Assembly: GCA_030065155.1 (NCBI GenBank)
Contig: JASJDI010000001.1
Span: 24,003 to 88,002, forward strand
Source: Xenococcaceae cyanobacterium MO_188.B29
GTDB lineage: Bacteria; Cyanobacteriota; Cyanobacteriia; Cyanobacteriales; Xenococcaceae
DNA: 64,000 bases
Direction: 5' to 3'
The notes beneath the pieces were generated by a model that worked only from the letters and a program-made list of their open reading frames with translations, ran no database searches and was not told the DNA's origin. Below, piece by piece: positions 10,094 to 20,445 of the stretch (position 1 is the stretch's first letter; each line of letters starts with the position of its first letter). The position numbers were made by a program, and so were the translations under genes.

Positions 10094-10942
10094 CTATATT
10101 TCTAAAGCTAATTGATAAATTTGACGACGAGATAGAGAAGTTATTTGTGCTAAATGACGACTAGCTTGCGATTTTGTCATGCCTTGTTGAAGTAATTGTA
10201 CCAATTCTATTTTTAATTCTGCTTCTGACAGAACAAGAGACTCAGTAGCAGACTTGCCCGCCACTATTAAAGTATATTCTCCCTTTGGTTGACGATGAGC
10301 AGTATAAAGGGCGATCGCCTCCTCAATCGTTCCTCGCCAGAATTCTTCATGGATTTTAGTTAACTCCCTGGCTAACACAATTCTTCTTTCCGTTCCTAAA
10401 ATTACTCCTAAATCTGTTAAAGTGGTTATAATCCTATGGGGTGCTTCGTAAAAAATTAGGGTTTTGGTTTCATATTGCAAGCTTGCCAATCTTTCTTTTC
10501 TCTCCTTCCCCTTAACAGGAAGAAACCCCTCAAATATAAATCTATCTGTAGACAAACCAGACACAGTTAAGGCAGTCAAAGCTGCCGTCACTCCAGGAAT
10601 AGGAATTACTTTAATCTTTGCTTCGATGGCTGCAACAACCATTTCATAACCAGGATCGGAAATACCAGGCATTCCTGCATCAGTTACCAACGCGATCGAT
10701 TTTCCCTGTTCTAAGTAAGATAACAATTCTGCTGTGCGAAAATTTTGATTGTGAGCATGATAGCTGATTTGGGGTGTATTAATCTGGAAATGTTGCAATA
10801 ACTTTCCTGTCCGCCGAGTATCTTCGGCTGCAATTAAATCCACTTCTTTAAGCATTCTCATTGCCCTTAGAGTAATATCCTCTAGGTTTCCAATGGGTGT
10901 GGCTACTAGGTATAGTAATCCTGAGTTTAAATTTACAGACAT
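10094..10942 (-). CDS. rsmI: 16S rRNA (cytidine(1402)-2'-O)-methyltransferase
   Basis: LYLVATPIGNLEDITLRAMRMLKEVDLIAAEDTRRTGKLL. Confidence 0.95.
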   Translation of the reverse strand: MSVNLNSGLLYLVATPIGNLEDITLRAMRMLKEVDLIAAEDTRRTGKLLQHFQINTPQISYHAHNQNFRTAELLSYLEQGKSIALVTDAGMPGISDPGYEMVVAAIEAKIKVIPIPGVTAALTALTVSGLSTDRFIFEGFLPVKGKERKERLASLQYETKTLIFYEAPHRIITTLTDLGVILGTERRIVLARELTKIHEEFWRGTIEEAIALYTAHRQPKGEYTLIVAGKSATESLVLSEAELKIELVQLLQQGMTKSQASRHLAQITSLSRRQIYQLALEI

Positions 10943-11816
10943 GAGTACTAATTTCCAGGGACTATTTGTTGGTTTAACTACCCTAGACCTAATCTATTTA
11001 ACCACTCGTCTACCCAATAACAATGAAAAAATTGTTGCCCTTCAGCAAACAATAGCTGCTGGAGGACCAGCTACTAATGCAGCAGTAACTTTTAATTGTC
11101 TGGGAAGTAAGGCAAAATTACTCAGTATTATCGGTAGTCATCCCCTAAGTAATTTGATTCGCAGCGACTTAGAAGAATATGCCGTAGAATTTATCGATTT
11201 AGAGCCAGATAAATCTCAATCTTCCCCTGTTTCTTCAATCTTTATCACAGAATCTACAGGGGAAAGAGCAGTAGTATCTATCAATGCTAGCAAGTCTCAA
11301 GCTAGATTAGCACAGATACCCAAAGATATTCTCTCAGGAATTAATATTGTCTTAATTGATGGACATCAGCTAGAAATAAGCCGTGAGATCGCCCAACAAG
11401 CACAAGCGCAAAACATTCCTATAGTTTTAGATGGAGGTAGTTGGAAACCTGGACTAGAATTAGTTTTACCTTTCATAGATTATGCGATTTGTTCTGCTGA
11501 TTTTTTTCCTCCTAATTGTCATAAGCAAAAGGAGGTTTTTAATTATTTAAAAACTCAGCAAATTCCTCATATAGCTATCACTAATGGAGCAAGAGATATT
11601 CAATACCTAAGTAAAAACAAGCAAGGAAGAGTAGCTATCAATCAAGTCAAAGTTGTTGATACTGTAGGCGCAGGAGATATATTTCATGGTGCGTTTTGTC
11701 ATTATATATTGCAACAGAATTTTATTAAGGCTTTAGATAGTGCAGCTAAAGTAGCTTCTTTTTCTTGTCAGCATTTTGGAACTCGTCAAATTCATCATCT
11801 CTTTAAAAATAATTAA
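10941..11816 (+). CDS. PfkB-family carbohydrate kinase (track ORF opens at 10893; ATG at 10941 preferred)
   Basis: AAGGPATNAAVTFNCLG and VVDTVGAGDIFHGAFCHY signatures. Confidence 0.88.
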   Translation: MSTNFQGLFVGLTTLDLIYLTTRLPNNNEKIVALQQTIAAGGPATNAAVTFNCLGSKAKLLSIIGSHPLSNLIRSDLEEYAVEFIDLEPDKSQSSPVSSIFITESTGERAVVSINASKSQARLAQIPKDILSGINIVLIDGHQLEISREIAQQAQAQNIPIVLDGGSWKPGLELVLPFIDYAICSADFFPPNCHKQKEVFNYLKTQQIPHIAITNGARDIQYLSKNKQGRVAINQVKVVDTVGAGDIFHGAFCHYILQQNFIKALDSAAKVASFSCQHFGTRQIHHLFKNN

Positions 11817-11997
11817 TAGCTTAATATAGCTTTATTGAAATATTTTTGCTAAATAATAAATCACCAATAACTAATAATAATTAGCTTCAAGATTTTTACG
11901 ATTAAAATGAGATCGAATCTCTTAATATTTTTTTAGTTGGATTCACTGAGGTATAAGAATCTTAACTAAATTTATAATTGAATCAAAACTGTCTCTA

Positions 11998-13203
11998 ATG
12001 TCAATTTATAATTCTATGTTAATTGCACTCCTTCATGAGGTTTCCCAAAAACAATTTACAGGTATTATTAATGTAAAGTCGCAAAGTGCAAAACAAGTAA
12101 CGGAGTGGAAAATATATTTATGTCTAGGGAAACTAATTTGGGCAGATGGCGGAGTTCATCCTTTTAAAGCTTTACAGAGACACGTTAAAAAGTATTGTCC
12201 TCAGGTCGACATAACTAAAATCAATTTTTCTCTTTACGATAAATTTAAATGTCAAGAATACTGTTTTTTTTCTAACTTATTACAAAAAGAGATAATCCAA
12301 CAAAATCAATTAAATAGTATAATTACTAATCAAATTCAAGAGATATTATTTGATGTTGTGCAAAAAGAAGCAACTGAATCTATCTCAATTAATTCTCAAG
12401 AAATATCTGCATCTTCGCTATTGGAGTATGGATTCAAGATATCCAATGCTGTTTTTGATGTAAGCTTAATGACTAAAAAAGTACAAGAATCATGGTCACG
12501 ATGGAGTCAAAAAGAACTTACCTCACTGTCTCCTAATTACTCACCAATTATAGTTGATGCCAATAAACTTCAGCAGGTTGTTTCCCCTGTAATTTATAAA
12601 AACTTTTCTTCTTGGCTAAATGGGAAACATAGTCTTAGAGATTTAGCTGTAAAAATGAATAAGGACTTGTTGCAATTGACAGTTTCTTTAATACCCTATG
12701 TTAAAAAGGGATTAGCGAAGTTCATTGAAATCAAAGATTTACAACTAGTTAAGAAAACAGATAATTTATTAGAATTCAAAAAAACATCAGCAGATACCCA
12801 ACCTATTATTGCTTGTATCGATGATAGTCCTCAAGTTATCTATATTATGGAGCAAATTATTACTAAAGCTGGCTATCGTTTTTTAGGTGTTCAAGAAGCA
12901 ATAAAGGCTATTCCTAATTTAATAGGTAGTATTCCCGATATGATTTTTCTTGATATTGGGATGCCTGTCTTAAATGGCTATGAAATTTGTTCACAAATTC
13001 AACGAGTTTCTAAATTACAAGGAGTTCCGATTGTTATGCTTACTGGTAATGATGGTATTGTCGATCGCGTACGGGCAAAACTGGTAGGTGCTGATGATTT
13101 TGTCGCCAAACCAATTGAAAGCGAAGTAATAATCAAAACAATTAAGAAATTTACTTCTCCTCAGTCAGAAGATAGTCAAAGCACTATAATGGCTAATGTT
13201 TAA
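11998..13203 (+). CDS. PatA/PixG-type response regulator (DUF4388-like N-terminus + C-terminal REC)
   Basis: KQFTGIINVKS..WKIYLCLGKLIWADGGVHP; REC: IIACIDDSPQVIYIMEQIITKAGY..MIFLDIGMPVLNGYEIC. Confidence 0.88.
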   Translation: MSIYNSMLIALLHEVSQKQFTGIINVKSQSAKQVTEWKIYLCLGKLIWADGGVHPFKALQRHVKKYCPQVDITKINFSLYDKFKCQEYCFFSNLLQKEIIQQNQLNSIITNQIQEILFDVVQKEATESISINSQEISASSLLEYGFKISNAVFDVSLMTKKVQESWSRWSQKELTSLSPNYSPIIVDANKLQQVVSPVIYKNFSSWLNGKHSLRDLAVKMNKDLLQLTVSLIPYVKKGLAKFIEIKDLQLVKKTDNLLEFKKTSADTQPIIACIDDSPQVIYIMEQIITKAGYRFLGVQEAIKAIPNLIGSIPDMIFLDIGMPVLNGYEICSQIQRVSKLQGVPIVMLTGNDGIVDRVRAKLVGADDFVAKPIESEVIIKTIKKFTSPQSEDSQSTIMANV

Positions 13204-13435
13204 CTCAGTTTAATTTATTAGCTTTAGATTTATGCCTTACTGAGAGTTTGTTTAAGTTTAGTACTCTGATAATCCAAGTAATATCAATCAATTAATTTTA
13301 CTGATGTCAGCTTAATAGCCTAATTCTATAATATTAAAAGTAAATTGAATTTGCTTTGTAGTTTGTTGTTTGGCATATAAATATCATCATTAAAATAAAA
13401 TTAATAATATAAAATATGTTATATTTGCTAGACTC

Positions 13436-14653
13436 ATGTTATTCAATCAACTAATTTTTTTAAAGCAAAAGCAATTTACAGGTAAAGTAAATTTAAAATC
13501 ATCACAAAATATTCATTGGACATTTTCTTTGTATTTAGGTAGATTGGTTTGGGTTGACGGAGGAATTCACCCTAATCGTTCTTGGAAGAGATTATTAGAT
13601 AAGTATCGCCTAAACTCAAATATTAATATAAATAAGATAGAAATAGGAAATTCATCCGATTTTCAAGATCAAAGTCATTACATATTAACTATTTTACTCA
13701 AAAATAAACTAATTAAAAGAGAAGAAGCGACAGAAATTATTAGAATCAAAGCCCAAGAAGCTTTATTTGAGTTACTGCAATTAAAACAAAAATTAAAAAT
13801 TGTTTCTGTACCAGTGTCACCTTCTACTTTTTTTTCTTTAGATTTATCTCCCTCGGTAAATTTACTAAACATAGAAGATGTCTTGCAGGATGCACAACAA
13901 AAATGGCTGGTATGGAAGCATAAAAAATTAGAGCAGTGGTCCCCCAATCATGCTCCCATACTTAAAAATTCTGAGCAATTACAAGAAGAAGTTTCTGGCG
14001 TTGTTTTTCAAAACTTCTTGCTATTACTAGATGGACAAAGAACTCTAGCAGATTTAGCTGTCAGAATGAATAAAGATGTGATTAGATTGACTTCCTCTCT
14101 TCGTAATTATGTCAATCAAGGACTACTAGATTTTGTAGAAGTAGAAGATATTGAACCACCTAAAATACTGCAAAAGATATTTAGTACAGCTAAGAATAGT
14201 CAAGTCTATGATAGTAATCAACCTTTGATTGTGTGTATTGATGACAGTCCGCAAATTTGCAAAGTTATGGAGCAAATTATTACTAATGCCGGATATCGCT
14301 TTATCCCAATTCAAGAATCAATCACAGCAATTCCTACTTTGCTCACCAATAATCCTGATTTTATTTTTTTAGATATTGGTATGCCTATTGCTAATGGTTA
14401 TGAGATCTGTACTCAAATTCGACGAATTTCTCAATTAAAAAACATACCCATCGTTATTCTAACTGGCAATGATGGTATTGTCGATCGCGTACGAGCAAAA
14501 GTTGCTGGCGCGACAGCTTTTATCAGTAAACCAATTGAAATAGAAAAAATAATCGACTCTATTAATAAATTTATGCAATCCAACTTAGATAGAAACAAAG
14601 TGACCGATTCTGTATTGACTAAAAATAAAGAATCTAACTTAAATATCGCTTAA
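13436..14653 (+). CDS. PatA/PixG-type response regulator, tandem paralog of the preceding gene
   Basis: KQFTGKVNLKS..FSLYLGRLVWVDGGIHP; REC: LIVCIDDSPQICKVMEQIITNAGY..FIFLDIGMPIANGYEIC. Confidence 0.88.
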   Translation: MLFNQLIFLKQKQFTGKVNLKSSQNIHWTFSLYLGRLVWVDGGIHPNRSWKRLLDKYRLNSNININKIEIGNSSDFQDQSHYILTILLKNKLIKREEATEIIRIKAQEALFELLQLKQKLKIVSVPVSPSTFFSLDLSPSVNLLNIEDVLQDAQQKWLVWKHKKLEQWSPNHAPILKNSEQLQEEVSGVVFQNFLLLLDGQRTLADLAVRMNKDVIRLTSSLRNYVNQGLLDFVEVEDIEPPKILQKIFSTAKNSQVYDSNQPLIVCIDDSPQICKVMEQIITNAGYRFIPIQESITAIPTLLTNNPDFIFLDIGMPIANGYEICTQIRRISQLKNIPIVILTGNDGIVDRVRAKVAGATAFISKPIEIEKIIDSINKFMQSNLDRNKVTDSVLTKNKESNLNIA

Positions 14654-14840
14654 TTTTGAGCACACTTTTTAATCCTAATTTTTGTTATTAGAGATACAAG
14701 GCTTTTTCTCTATAAGAAAGATAAGACTCACAACAAAAATAAAACTTTTGTAAAGTTTGTATTGATTAACAGAAATTTTTTCGTCAATTTTGGGAAATCT
14801 TTAATTAGAAGTACAGTTAATTTTGATCAAGGAATAGACA

Positions 14841-15206
14841 ATGGGCAAAGTATTGGTAGTAGATGATAGCTTGACGGATAGAAAAGTTATTACAGCATAT
14901 TTAGAAGAAGCAGGTTTGACAGTTTTGGATGCTCAGAGTGCAGAAGAAGCAATGGAAAAAATCACTGACTATCAGCCCAATTTAATTGTTTTAGATATTG
15001 TGATGGGAGGTAAGAGTGGCTTTGAGATGTGTCGATCGCTCAAAGCAGATAGCAATACTAAATCAATTCCTGTTATTCTTTGTTCTTCTAAATCAACCGA
15101 AGCAGACAAGGTATGGGGTGATGTAGTAGGTGCAGATGCTTACTTATTTAAGCCCGTCGATCGTAGTGAATTTATGAGTAAAGTACAGCAACTAATTGCT
15201 AGCTAA
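14841..15206 (+). CDS. pixH: CheY-like response regulator (PixH/PilH-type)
   Basis: VLVVDDSLTDRKVITAYLEEAGLTVLDAQSAEEAMEKI; operon position. Confidence 0.88.
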   Translation: MGKVLVVDDSLTDRKVITAYLEEAGLTVLDAQSAEEAMEKITDYQPNLIVLDIVMGGKSGFEMCRSLKADSNTKSIPVILCSSKSTEADKVWGDVVGADAYLFKPVDRSEFMSKVQQLIAS

Positions 15207-15217
15207 AATCCATAACC

Positions 15218-15751
15218 ATGCTAAGTTTATCTTCACAAGAATCTTTGTCTTTAAGTATTGGCAATAATACTAAAGAGTTATCCAATCTTAGACAAGTTCG
15301 TAAGTATTTGCAGTTTCAATTAAGTCAAGCTGATTATGCTCTTTTAGAAGCAGAGTTAGTCACAGAGATTATTACTATTTCTCCCACAGAGATTTTACCC
15401 GTTCCCCAAATGATTTATTCTATTCTGGGGATTTATAGTTGGCGCAGCGAGATGCTGTGGATTGTAGATTTAGCTAATCTGGCTGGTTATCCTCCAGCTT
15501 TAGAATCAGCAGAAGTAGAACTTAATCATTTAATAGTTTTAGTTATTCAATTACAGGGACAAGCATTAGGGTTAATTGTCCCCAAGGTAGATAACATTGT
15601 TCAGCTAGAATTGGCACAACTAAAATCCGCATCAAGAGAGCTTTTTTCTGAAGATATATTGGCTTTTTTGGCGGGATATTTTACTGACGATCAGAATAAC
15701 ATTGTTATGTTAATTGATGCCGAAAAGATTTTTGATTTTTTCGCCATCTAG
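15218..15751 (+). CDS. pixI: CheW-like adaptor (PixI/PilI-type)
   Basis: LQFQLSQADYALLEAELVTEIITISPTEILPVPQMIYSILGIYSWRSEMLWIVDLANL. Confidence 0.87.
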   Translation: MLSLSSQESLSLSIGNNTKELSNLRQVRKYLQFQLSQADYALLEAELVTEIITISPTEILPVPQMIYSILGIYSWRSEMLWIVDLANLAGYPPALESAEVELNHLIVLVIQLQGQALGLIVPKVDNIVQLELAQLKSASRELFSEDILAFLAGYFTDDQNNIVMLIDAEKIFDFFAI

Positions 15752-15869
15752 ATTATTTTAACTAAGTTTCAATCGAAATCATAATTGAGTCTTTCAAGCA
15801 AAAAATTGGCTTTGAAACTATTTTGTACTGGCTAACTAGAAAATAGATCCTATTTTTGACCGAGGTTAT

Positions 15870-18800
15870 ATGAATTTACCACTGATTTCCGATCTAGAGC
15901 ACTCTTCTGAACTCAACACAGAAAACTCTTCTACTGATAAGAATTCTTCAACGGATACTACCCAGAAAATCCAAAAAATTAAAACCAGCTTATTTAAGCA
16001 AGAAAGAGAACGTTTAAGCAAAATTTTCCAACAAATTCGTAAGGCAAATACTCAAGAACAGTTTCTTAAGAATACTGTCACAATTATTCGTCAAACTTTA
16101 GCAGTAGATCGAGTTCTCATTTATCGTTGTGAAGACAATAGCAGTGGTAAAGTAATCGCAGAATCTATCGTCAATGGATGGACTCCTACTCAAGACGAAA
16201 CTATCCCCTGTGCTTGTTTTGGTGGACTTAAACATAATGACTATCACTCACAAGAATTTATCGCGATCGAAGATCTAGAAAGTAACCGTCTGACTCCTCA
16301 TCAAAAACAATTATTAGTACGTTTTCAAGTACAAGCTTCTTTAGCAATACCCATTTTGCTAGACTCTTATTTTCTAGAAGGTAACGCCTATGGATTAAAT
16401 CAAATTTGGGGCTTAGTAGTTGTTCATCAATGCAGTCAATCTCGTCAATGGCAAGAAGAAGAAATTAACTTACTATCTCAATTAAGTGCAGAATTAACTC
16501 GCGTACTTCAGCCACCTCTTCCTCGTTTACGTTCAGGAAAAGAATCAGATTTTCTTACTGTCATCGATCGAGAAATGCAGCAGTCAATGCAGCAAAGACT
16601 AAACCAGATCCGCCAGTTGCTTAAGGTAGATCGGGCTTTAGTTTATGGTTTTAATCCTGACTGGAGTGGAAAAGTTTTAGCTGAGTCAGTAGATGCTAAA
16701 TGGTCTAAAGCTGGAAGTTCTTTCGACCATGATTGTTTCTTAACTGAAGAAAATTGTCAAGATCGATACGTAGTCAATGATATCTATCAACAAAATTTTG
16801 CTCCTTGTTTGATTGAAGCTTATGAAGCAATGGAAGCAAAAGCCTATATGGCTATTCCTGTAAAGTTAGGCGATCGCTTATTAGGAATGTTAGTAGTATA
16901 TCAAAACTCTAATTCTCGTACTTGGGAAAAGTCAGAAATACAACTAATCACTGACTATGCTAATAAATTTAGTCCCGATCTCCAACAAACTGCTTCCATT
17001 CGCCACTTACAATTCCAAGCCAAACAGCTACAAAAAAGTTCCGACCAAGATTTTCTTACTTCCATTAACCAAGAAGCCCAGCAGTCGATGCAAAGCTGGC
17101 TAGACAAAATCCGCCAGTCAATGAAATTAGACAGAGCAGTAGTTTACGGTTTTAACCCAGATTGGAGTGGAGAAGTTCTAGCAGAATCTTTTGGCTCGAA
17201 TTGGAATCCCACAGGCTCTGTCTTAGATCGAGATTTTCACTTCAAAGGTGGTAGCTTTGAACCCTATTACATTGCCAATGATGTCCAGTCTAAAGGATTA
17301 GCCCGTGCTGTGCTAGAAAAATTCGAGCAGATGCAGGCAAGAGCTTATATTGTGATGCCAATTCATGTCAACAATCAACTTTTAGGAGTATTGGGGGTTT
17401 ACCAAAACTCTGGTCCTCGTAACTGGCAAGAGTCGGAAGTAATGCAGGTGCAGCAATATGCTACTCGCTTTATTAAGCCTCTTGAGCAGACTTCTTATTG
17501 GCGAAACTCTCAATTCCAACAGCAGCAAATGGAGAAAGCTTTTAAGCGCGAAAAAAGTCTGTCACAAATTTTGGAAAAAGTGCGCCTAGCTAAAGACGAG
17601 CGGGCAGTACTTCAAATCTCTACTAATGAAGGTAGAAAAATATTAGATGTCGATCGCGTTGCTGTGTATCGTTTTAACGAAGACTGGAGTGGTAATTTTA
17701 TTGCTGAGTCTGCTGCCCCTGGATGGTCAAATCTGCTAGAAATTATTCCTTTTATTGAAGATACTTTTCTGCAAAATACTAAAGGAGGACGTTACAAAAA
17801 TGGTGAAACCTTTAGTGTCGAAGATATCTATCTAGCTGGACATAAGGAATGTCATATTGAACTGTTAGAGCAAATGGAAGCCAGAGCTTATGTTCTCGCA
17901 CCTATTTTTATTGCTGATAGCAATATGTTCGGTAGCAAAAAGCTTTGGGGTTTAATTGGCTGCTACCAAAATTCTGGCGCAAGGCGTTGGCAAAACTATG
18001 AAATAGACACCCTCAGACAACTCGGGCTACAAGTAGGTATCGCCTTACAACAGAGCGACTATCTGGGACGACTGGAAAAACAGGCAGAGCAAGAAAAAGC
18101 CAGTAACAGAATCATTGAAAAAATTCGCAAAGCCTCAGATATTGATGAGATTTTTACGGTGACAACTCAAGAATTACGCAAAGTTATCAAAGCAGACCGT
18201 ACAGTTGTTTATCAATTTAACGAAGACTGGAGTGGACAAGTAGTTGCCGAATCTGTCGGTGGTGATTGGGTTTCTCTGTTAGTCGAGCAAGAAAAAGATA
18301 AAATTCTCAGTGGGAATCGTACCCAGAGCGATCGATGTGTTCTCAGAAAATGGTCAGTAGACGATATTACCGATACAGATACTTACCTTAAGCGCAACAA
18401 AGGAGGCAAATATACTCAAGGCGAAAAATTTACAGCAGTAAATGATATTTACAAAATGAAGTTTCCTGACTGCTACATTGCCTCGTTAGAAAAGTATCAA
18501 GCAAAAGCTTACATTATTACCCCTATTTTTCAAGATAATAAACTTTGGGGATTGTTAGGAATATATCAGAACTCTAGTTCTCGTAATTGGCAAGAGTCAG
18601 AAACCGAACAGATGGTACAAATTGCTAATCAATTAGGTATAGCTTTGCAACAGGCTACTTATGTTGAGCAATTGAAAACCCAAGCAGAAAAACAAGCACT
18701 CGCGGTACAACAAGCACAAGCAACTACAACCATTATTAACAAGATTGTCGAGTCTCAAGATGTGGACACTATCTTTAAAGTATCCACCAAAGAAGTCCGT

Positions 18801-20342
18801 AAAGTCTTGAAAACCGACCGTACAGTTATTTACCAATTTAACGAAGATTGGAGCGGACAAGTAGTTGCCGAATCCGTTGACAGTGGTTGGGTGTCTTTAC
18901 TCAAAGAGCAGATTAACGATGAAGTCCTTAGTGGCGATCGCACCAGTAGTGAACGTTGTATTCTCAGAAAGTGGTCGGCAGGAGATATCACTGGCGTTGA
19001 TACCTACTTACAACAAACTCAAGGGGGACGTTACGTCAAGGGAAAAAAAGTGACGATAATAGACGATATTTATACTCAAGACTTCCCTGATTGTTACATC
19101 GAGTCTCTCGAAAAATACCAAGCTAGAGCCTATCTAATTGCTCCTATTTTCCAAGAAAATAAACTGTGGGGTCTGTTGGGAGCTTATCAAAATTCTGGTC
19201 CTCGTACTTGGGAAGAATCAGAAGCAAGACTGATAACACAAATTGCCAGTCAGCTAGCTGTAGCGATTCAACAAGCTTCTTATGTAGAGCAAATCAAAAT
19301 TCAAACTGAAGAATTAGAAAAAACTATTCAGCGTGAACGTTCTGCTAAAGAAGAACTACAAAAACAAGCAGTAGATATGTTACGGACTGTTAGACCAGCT
19401 TTTAGTGGAGATTTAACAGTGCGAGCTAATGTTACCGAAAATGAAATTGGTACTATTGCTGGAGCTTACAACACAACTCTAGATTCTCTTAAAGATATTG
19501 TACTCAAAGTACAAACAGCAGTAGAACATGTTGCTCAAACTACGGGTACTAGTAGTGTGGCAGTAGAAGGTCTATCTCTTCAATCACAAAAACAACTACA
19601 AGAACTGCAACAAGCCTTGACCCAAATTGAGGCAATGAGCGATGCTTCTGCCATAACTACGAAGAATGCTCAACAGGTAGAATCAGCCATTGAACAAGCA
19701 GACCTTACCGTTCAAGAAGGCGATCGCGCTATGAATGATACAGTAGATAGTATTCTGGGTATTCGTCAAACGGTTGCCGATGCAGTGAAGCGGGTCAAAC
19801 GCTTGAGCGATTCTTCCCAAAAGATTTCCAGAGTGGTGAATTTGATTGGCTCTTTTGCTACTCAAACCAACCTACTAGCTTTAAATGCTGCCCTAGAAGC
19901 TACTCGGGCTGGAGAGTACGGTAAAGGATTTGCGGTGGTAGCGGATGAAGTTCGCAACTTATCATTGCAATCATCAGAAGCAACTACCGAAATCGAAAAA
20001 CTAGTACGGGAGATTCAAGAAGAAACCCAAGAAGTAGCTTTAGCAATGGATGCAGGTATTGAACAAGTATCGCAAGGAACTAACTTAGTTAATCAAACTC
20101 GCGAAAGTTTGAATGCAGTAGTAGCATCTACGGCAGAAATTAGACAGTTAGTTCAAGATATTACTAGTGCAGCTAATGCTCAAACAAAACAAGCAGAGTC
20201 TGTTACCGAAGTAATGGGACAAGTTGCAGAAATTGCCAACGAAACTTCTACAGGTTCTCAACAAATTTCTGCTTCTTTCCAAGAATTACAACAACTGGCA
20301 CAAAACTTACAGTCTAGTGTGGCTCAGTTTAAAGTCAAATAA
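15870..20342 (+). CDS. pixJ: Methyl-accepting chemotaxis protein with six tandem GAF domains (PixJ/TaxD1-type phototaxis photoreceptor candidate)
   Basis: Six GAF modules ([16 protein letters not shown] / [16 protein letters not shown] repeats), HAMP-like linker, MCP signalling tip [38 protein letters not shown]. Confidence 0.88.
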   Translation: MNLPLISDLEHSSELNTENSSTDKNSSTDTTQKIQKIKTSLFKQERERLSKIFQQIRKANTQEQFLKNTVTIIRQTLAVDRVLIYRCEDNSSGKVIAESIVNGWTPTQDETIPCACFGGLKHNDYHSQEFIAIEDLESNRLTPHQKQLLVRFQVQASLAIPILLDSYFLEGNAYGLNQIWGLVVVHQCSQSRQWQEEEINLLSQLSAELTRVLQPPLPRLRSGKESDFLTVIDREMQQSMQQRLNQIRQLLKVDRALVYGFNPDWSGKVLAESVDAKWSKAGSSFDHDCFLTEENCQDRYVVNDIYQQNFAPCLIEAYEAMEAKAYMAIPVKLGDRLLGMLVVYQNSNSRTWEKSEIQLITDYANKFSPDLQQTASIRHLQFQAKQLQKSSDQDFLTSINQEAQQSMQSWLDKIRQSMKLDRAVVYGFNPDWSGEVLAESFGSNWNPTGSVLDRDFHFKGGSFEPYYIANDVQSKGLARAVLEKFEQMQARAYIVMPIHVNNQLLGVLGVYQNSGPRNWQESEVMQVQQYATRFIKPLEQTSYWRNSQFQQQQMEKAFKREKSLSQILEKVRLAKDERAVLQISTNEGRKILDVDRVAVYRFNEDWSGNFIAESAAPGWSNLLEIIPFIEDTFLQNTKGGRYKNGETFSVEDIYLAGHKECHIELLEQMEARAYVLAPIFIADSNMFGSKKLWGLIGCYQNSGARRWQNYEIDTLRQLGLQVGIALQQSDYLGRLEKQAEQEKASNRIIEKIRKASDIDEIFTVTTQELRKVIKADRTVVYQFNEDWSGQVVAESVGGDWVSLLVEQEKDKILSGNRTQSDRCVLRKWSVDDITDTDTYLKRNKGGKYTQGEKFTAVNDIYKMKFPDCYIASLEKYQAKAYIITPIFQDNKLWGLLGIYQNSSSRNWQESETEQMVQIANQLGIALQQATYVEQLKTQAEKQALAVQQAQATTTIINKIVESQDVDTIFKVSTKEVRKVLKTDRTVIYQFNEDWSGQVVAESVDSGWVSLLKEQINDEVLSGDRTSSERCILRKWSAGDITGVDTYLQQTQGGRYVKGKKVTIIDDIYTQDFPDCYIESLEKYQARAYLIAPIFQENKLWGLLGAYQNSGPRTWEESEARLITQIASQLAVAIQQASYVEQIKIQTEELEKTIQRERSAKEELQKQAVDMLRTVRPAFSGDLTVRANVTENEIGTIAGAYNTTLDSLKDIVLKVQTAVEHVAQTTGTSSVAVEGLSLQSQKQLQELQQALTQIEAMSDASAITTKNAQQVESAIEQADLTVQEGDRAMNDTVDSILGIRQTVADAVKRVKRLSDSSQKISRVVNLIGSFATQTNLLALNAALEATRAGEYGKGFAVVADEVRNLSLQSSEATTEIEKLVREIQEETQEVALAMDAGIEQVSQGTNLVNQTRESLNAVVASTAEIRQLVQDITSAANAQTKQAESVTEVMGQVAEIANETSTGSQQISASFQELQQLAQNLQSSVAQFKVK

Positions 20343-20393
20343 TTCTTCTGAATCTTTTGGAGGTGAAAGGATTTTCATCTCTATTTAATCCTA

Positions 20394-20420
20394 TACGGGC
20401 GAACAGCGATTCGCCCTTAC
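20394..20420. repeat. REP-like inverted repeat, GTAGGGGCGAA family
   Basis: TACGGGCGAA-CAGCGA-TTCGCCCTTA. Confidence 0.55.
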
Positions 20421-20445
20421 CTCTGAATCCTGACTCCTATTATCT

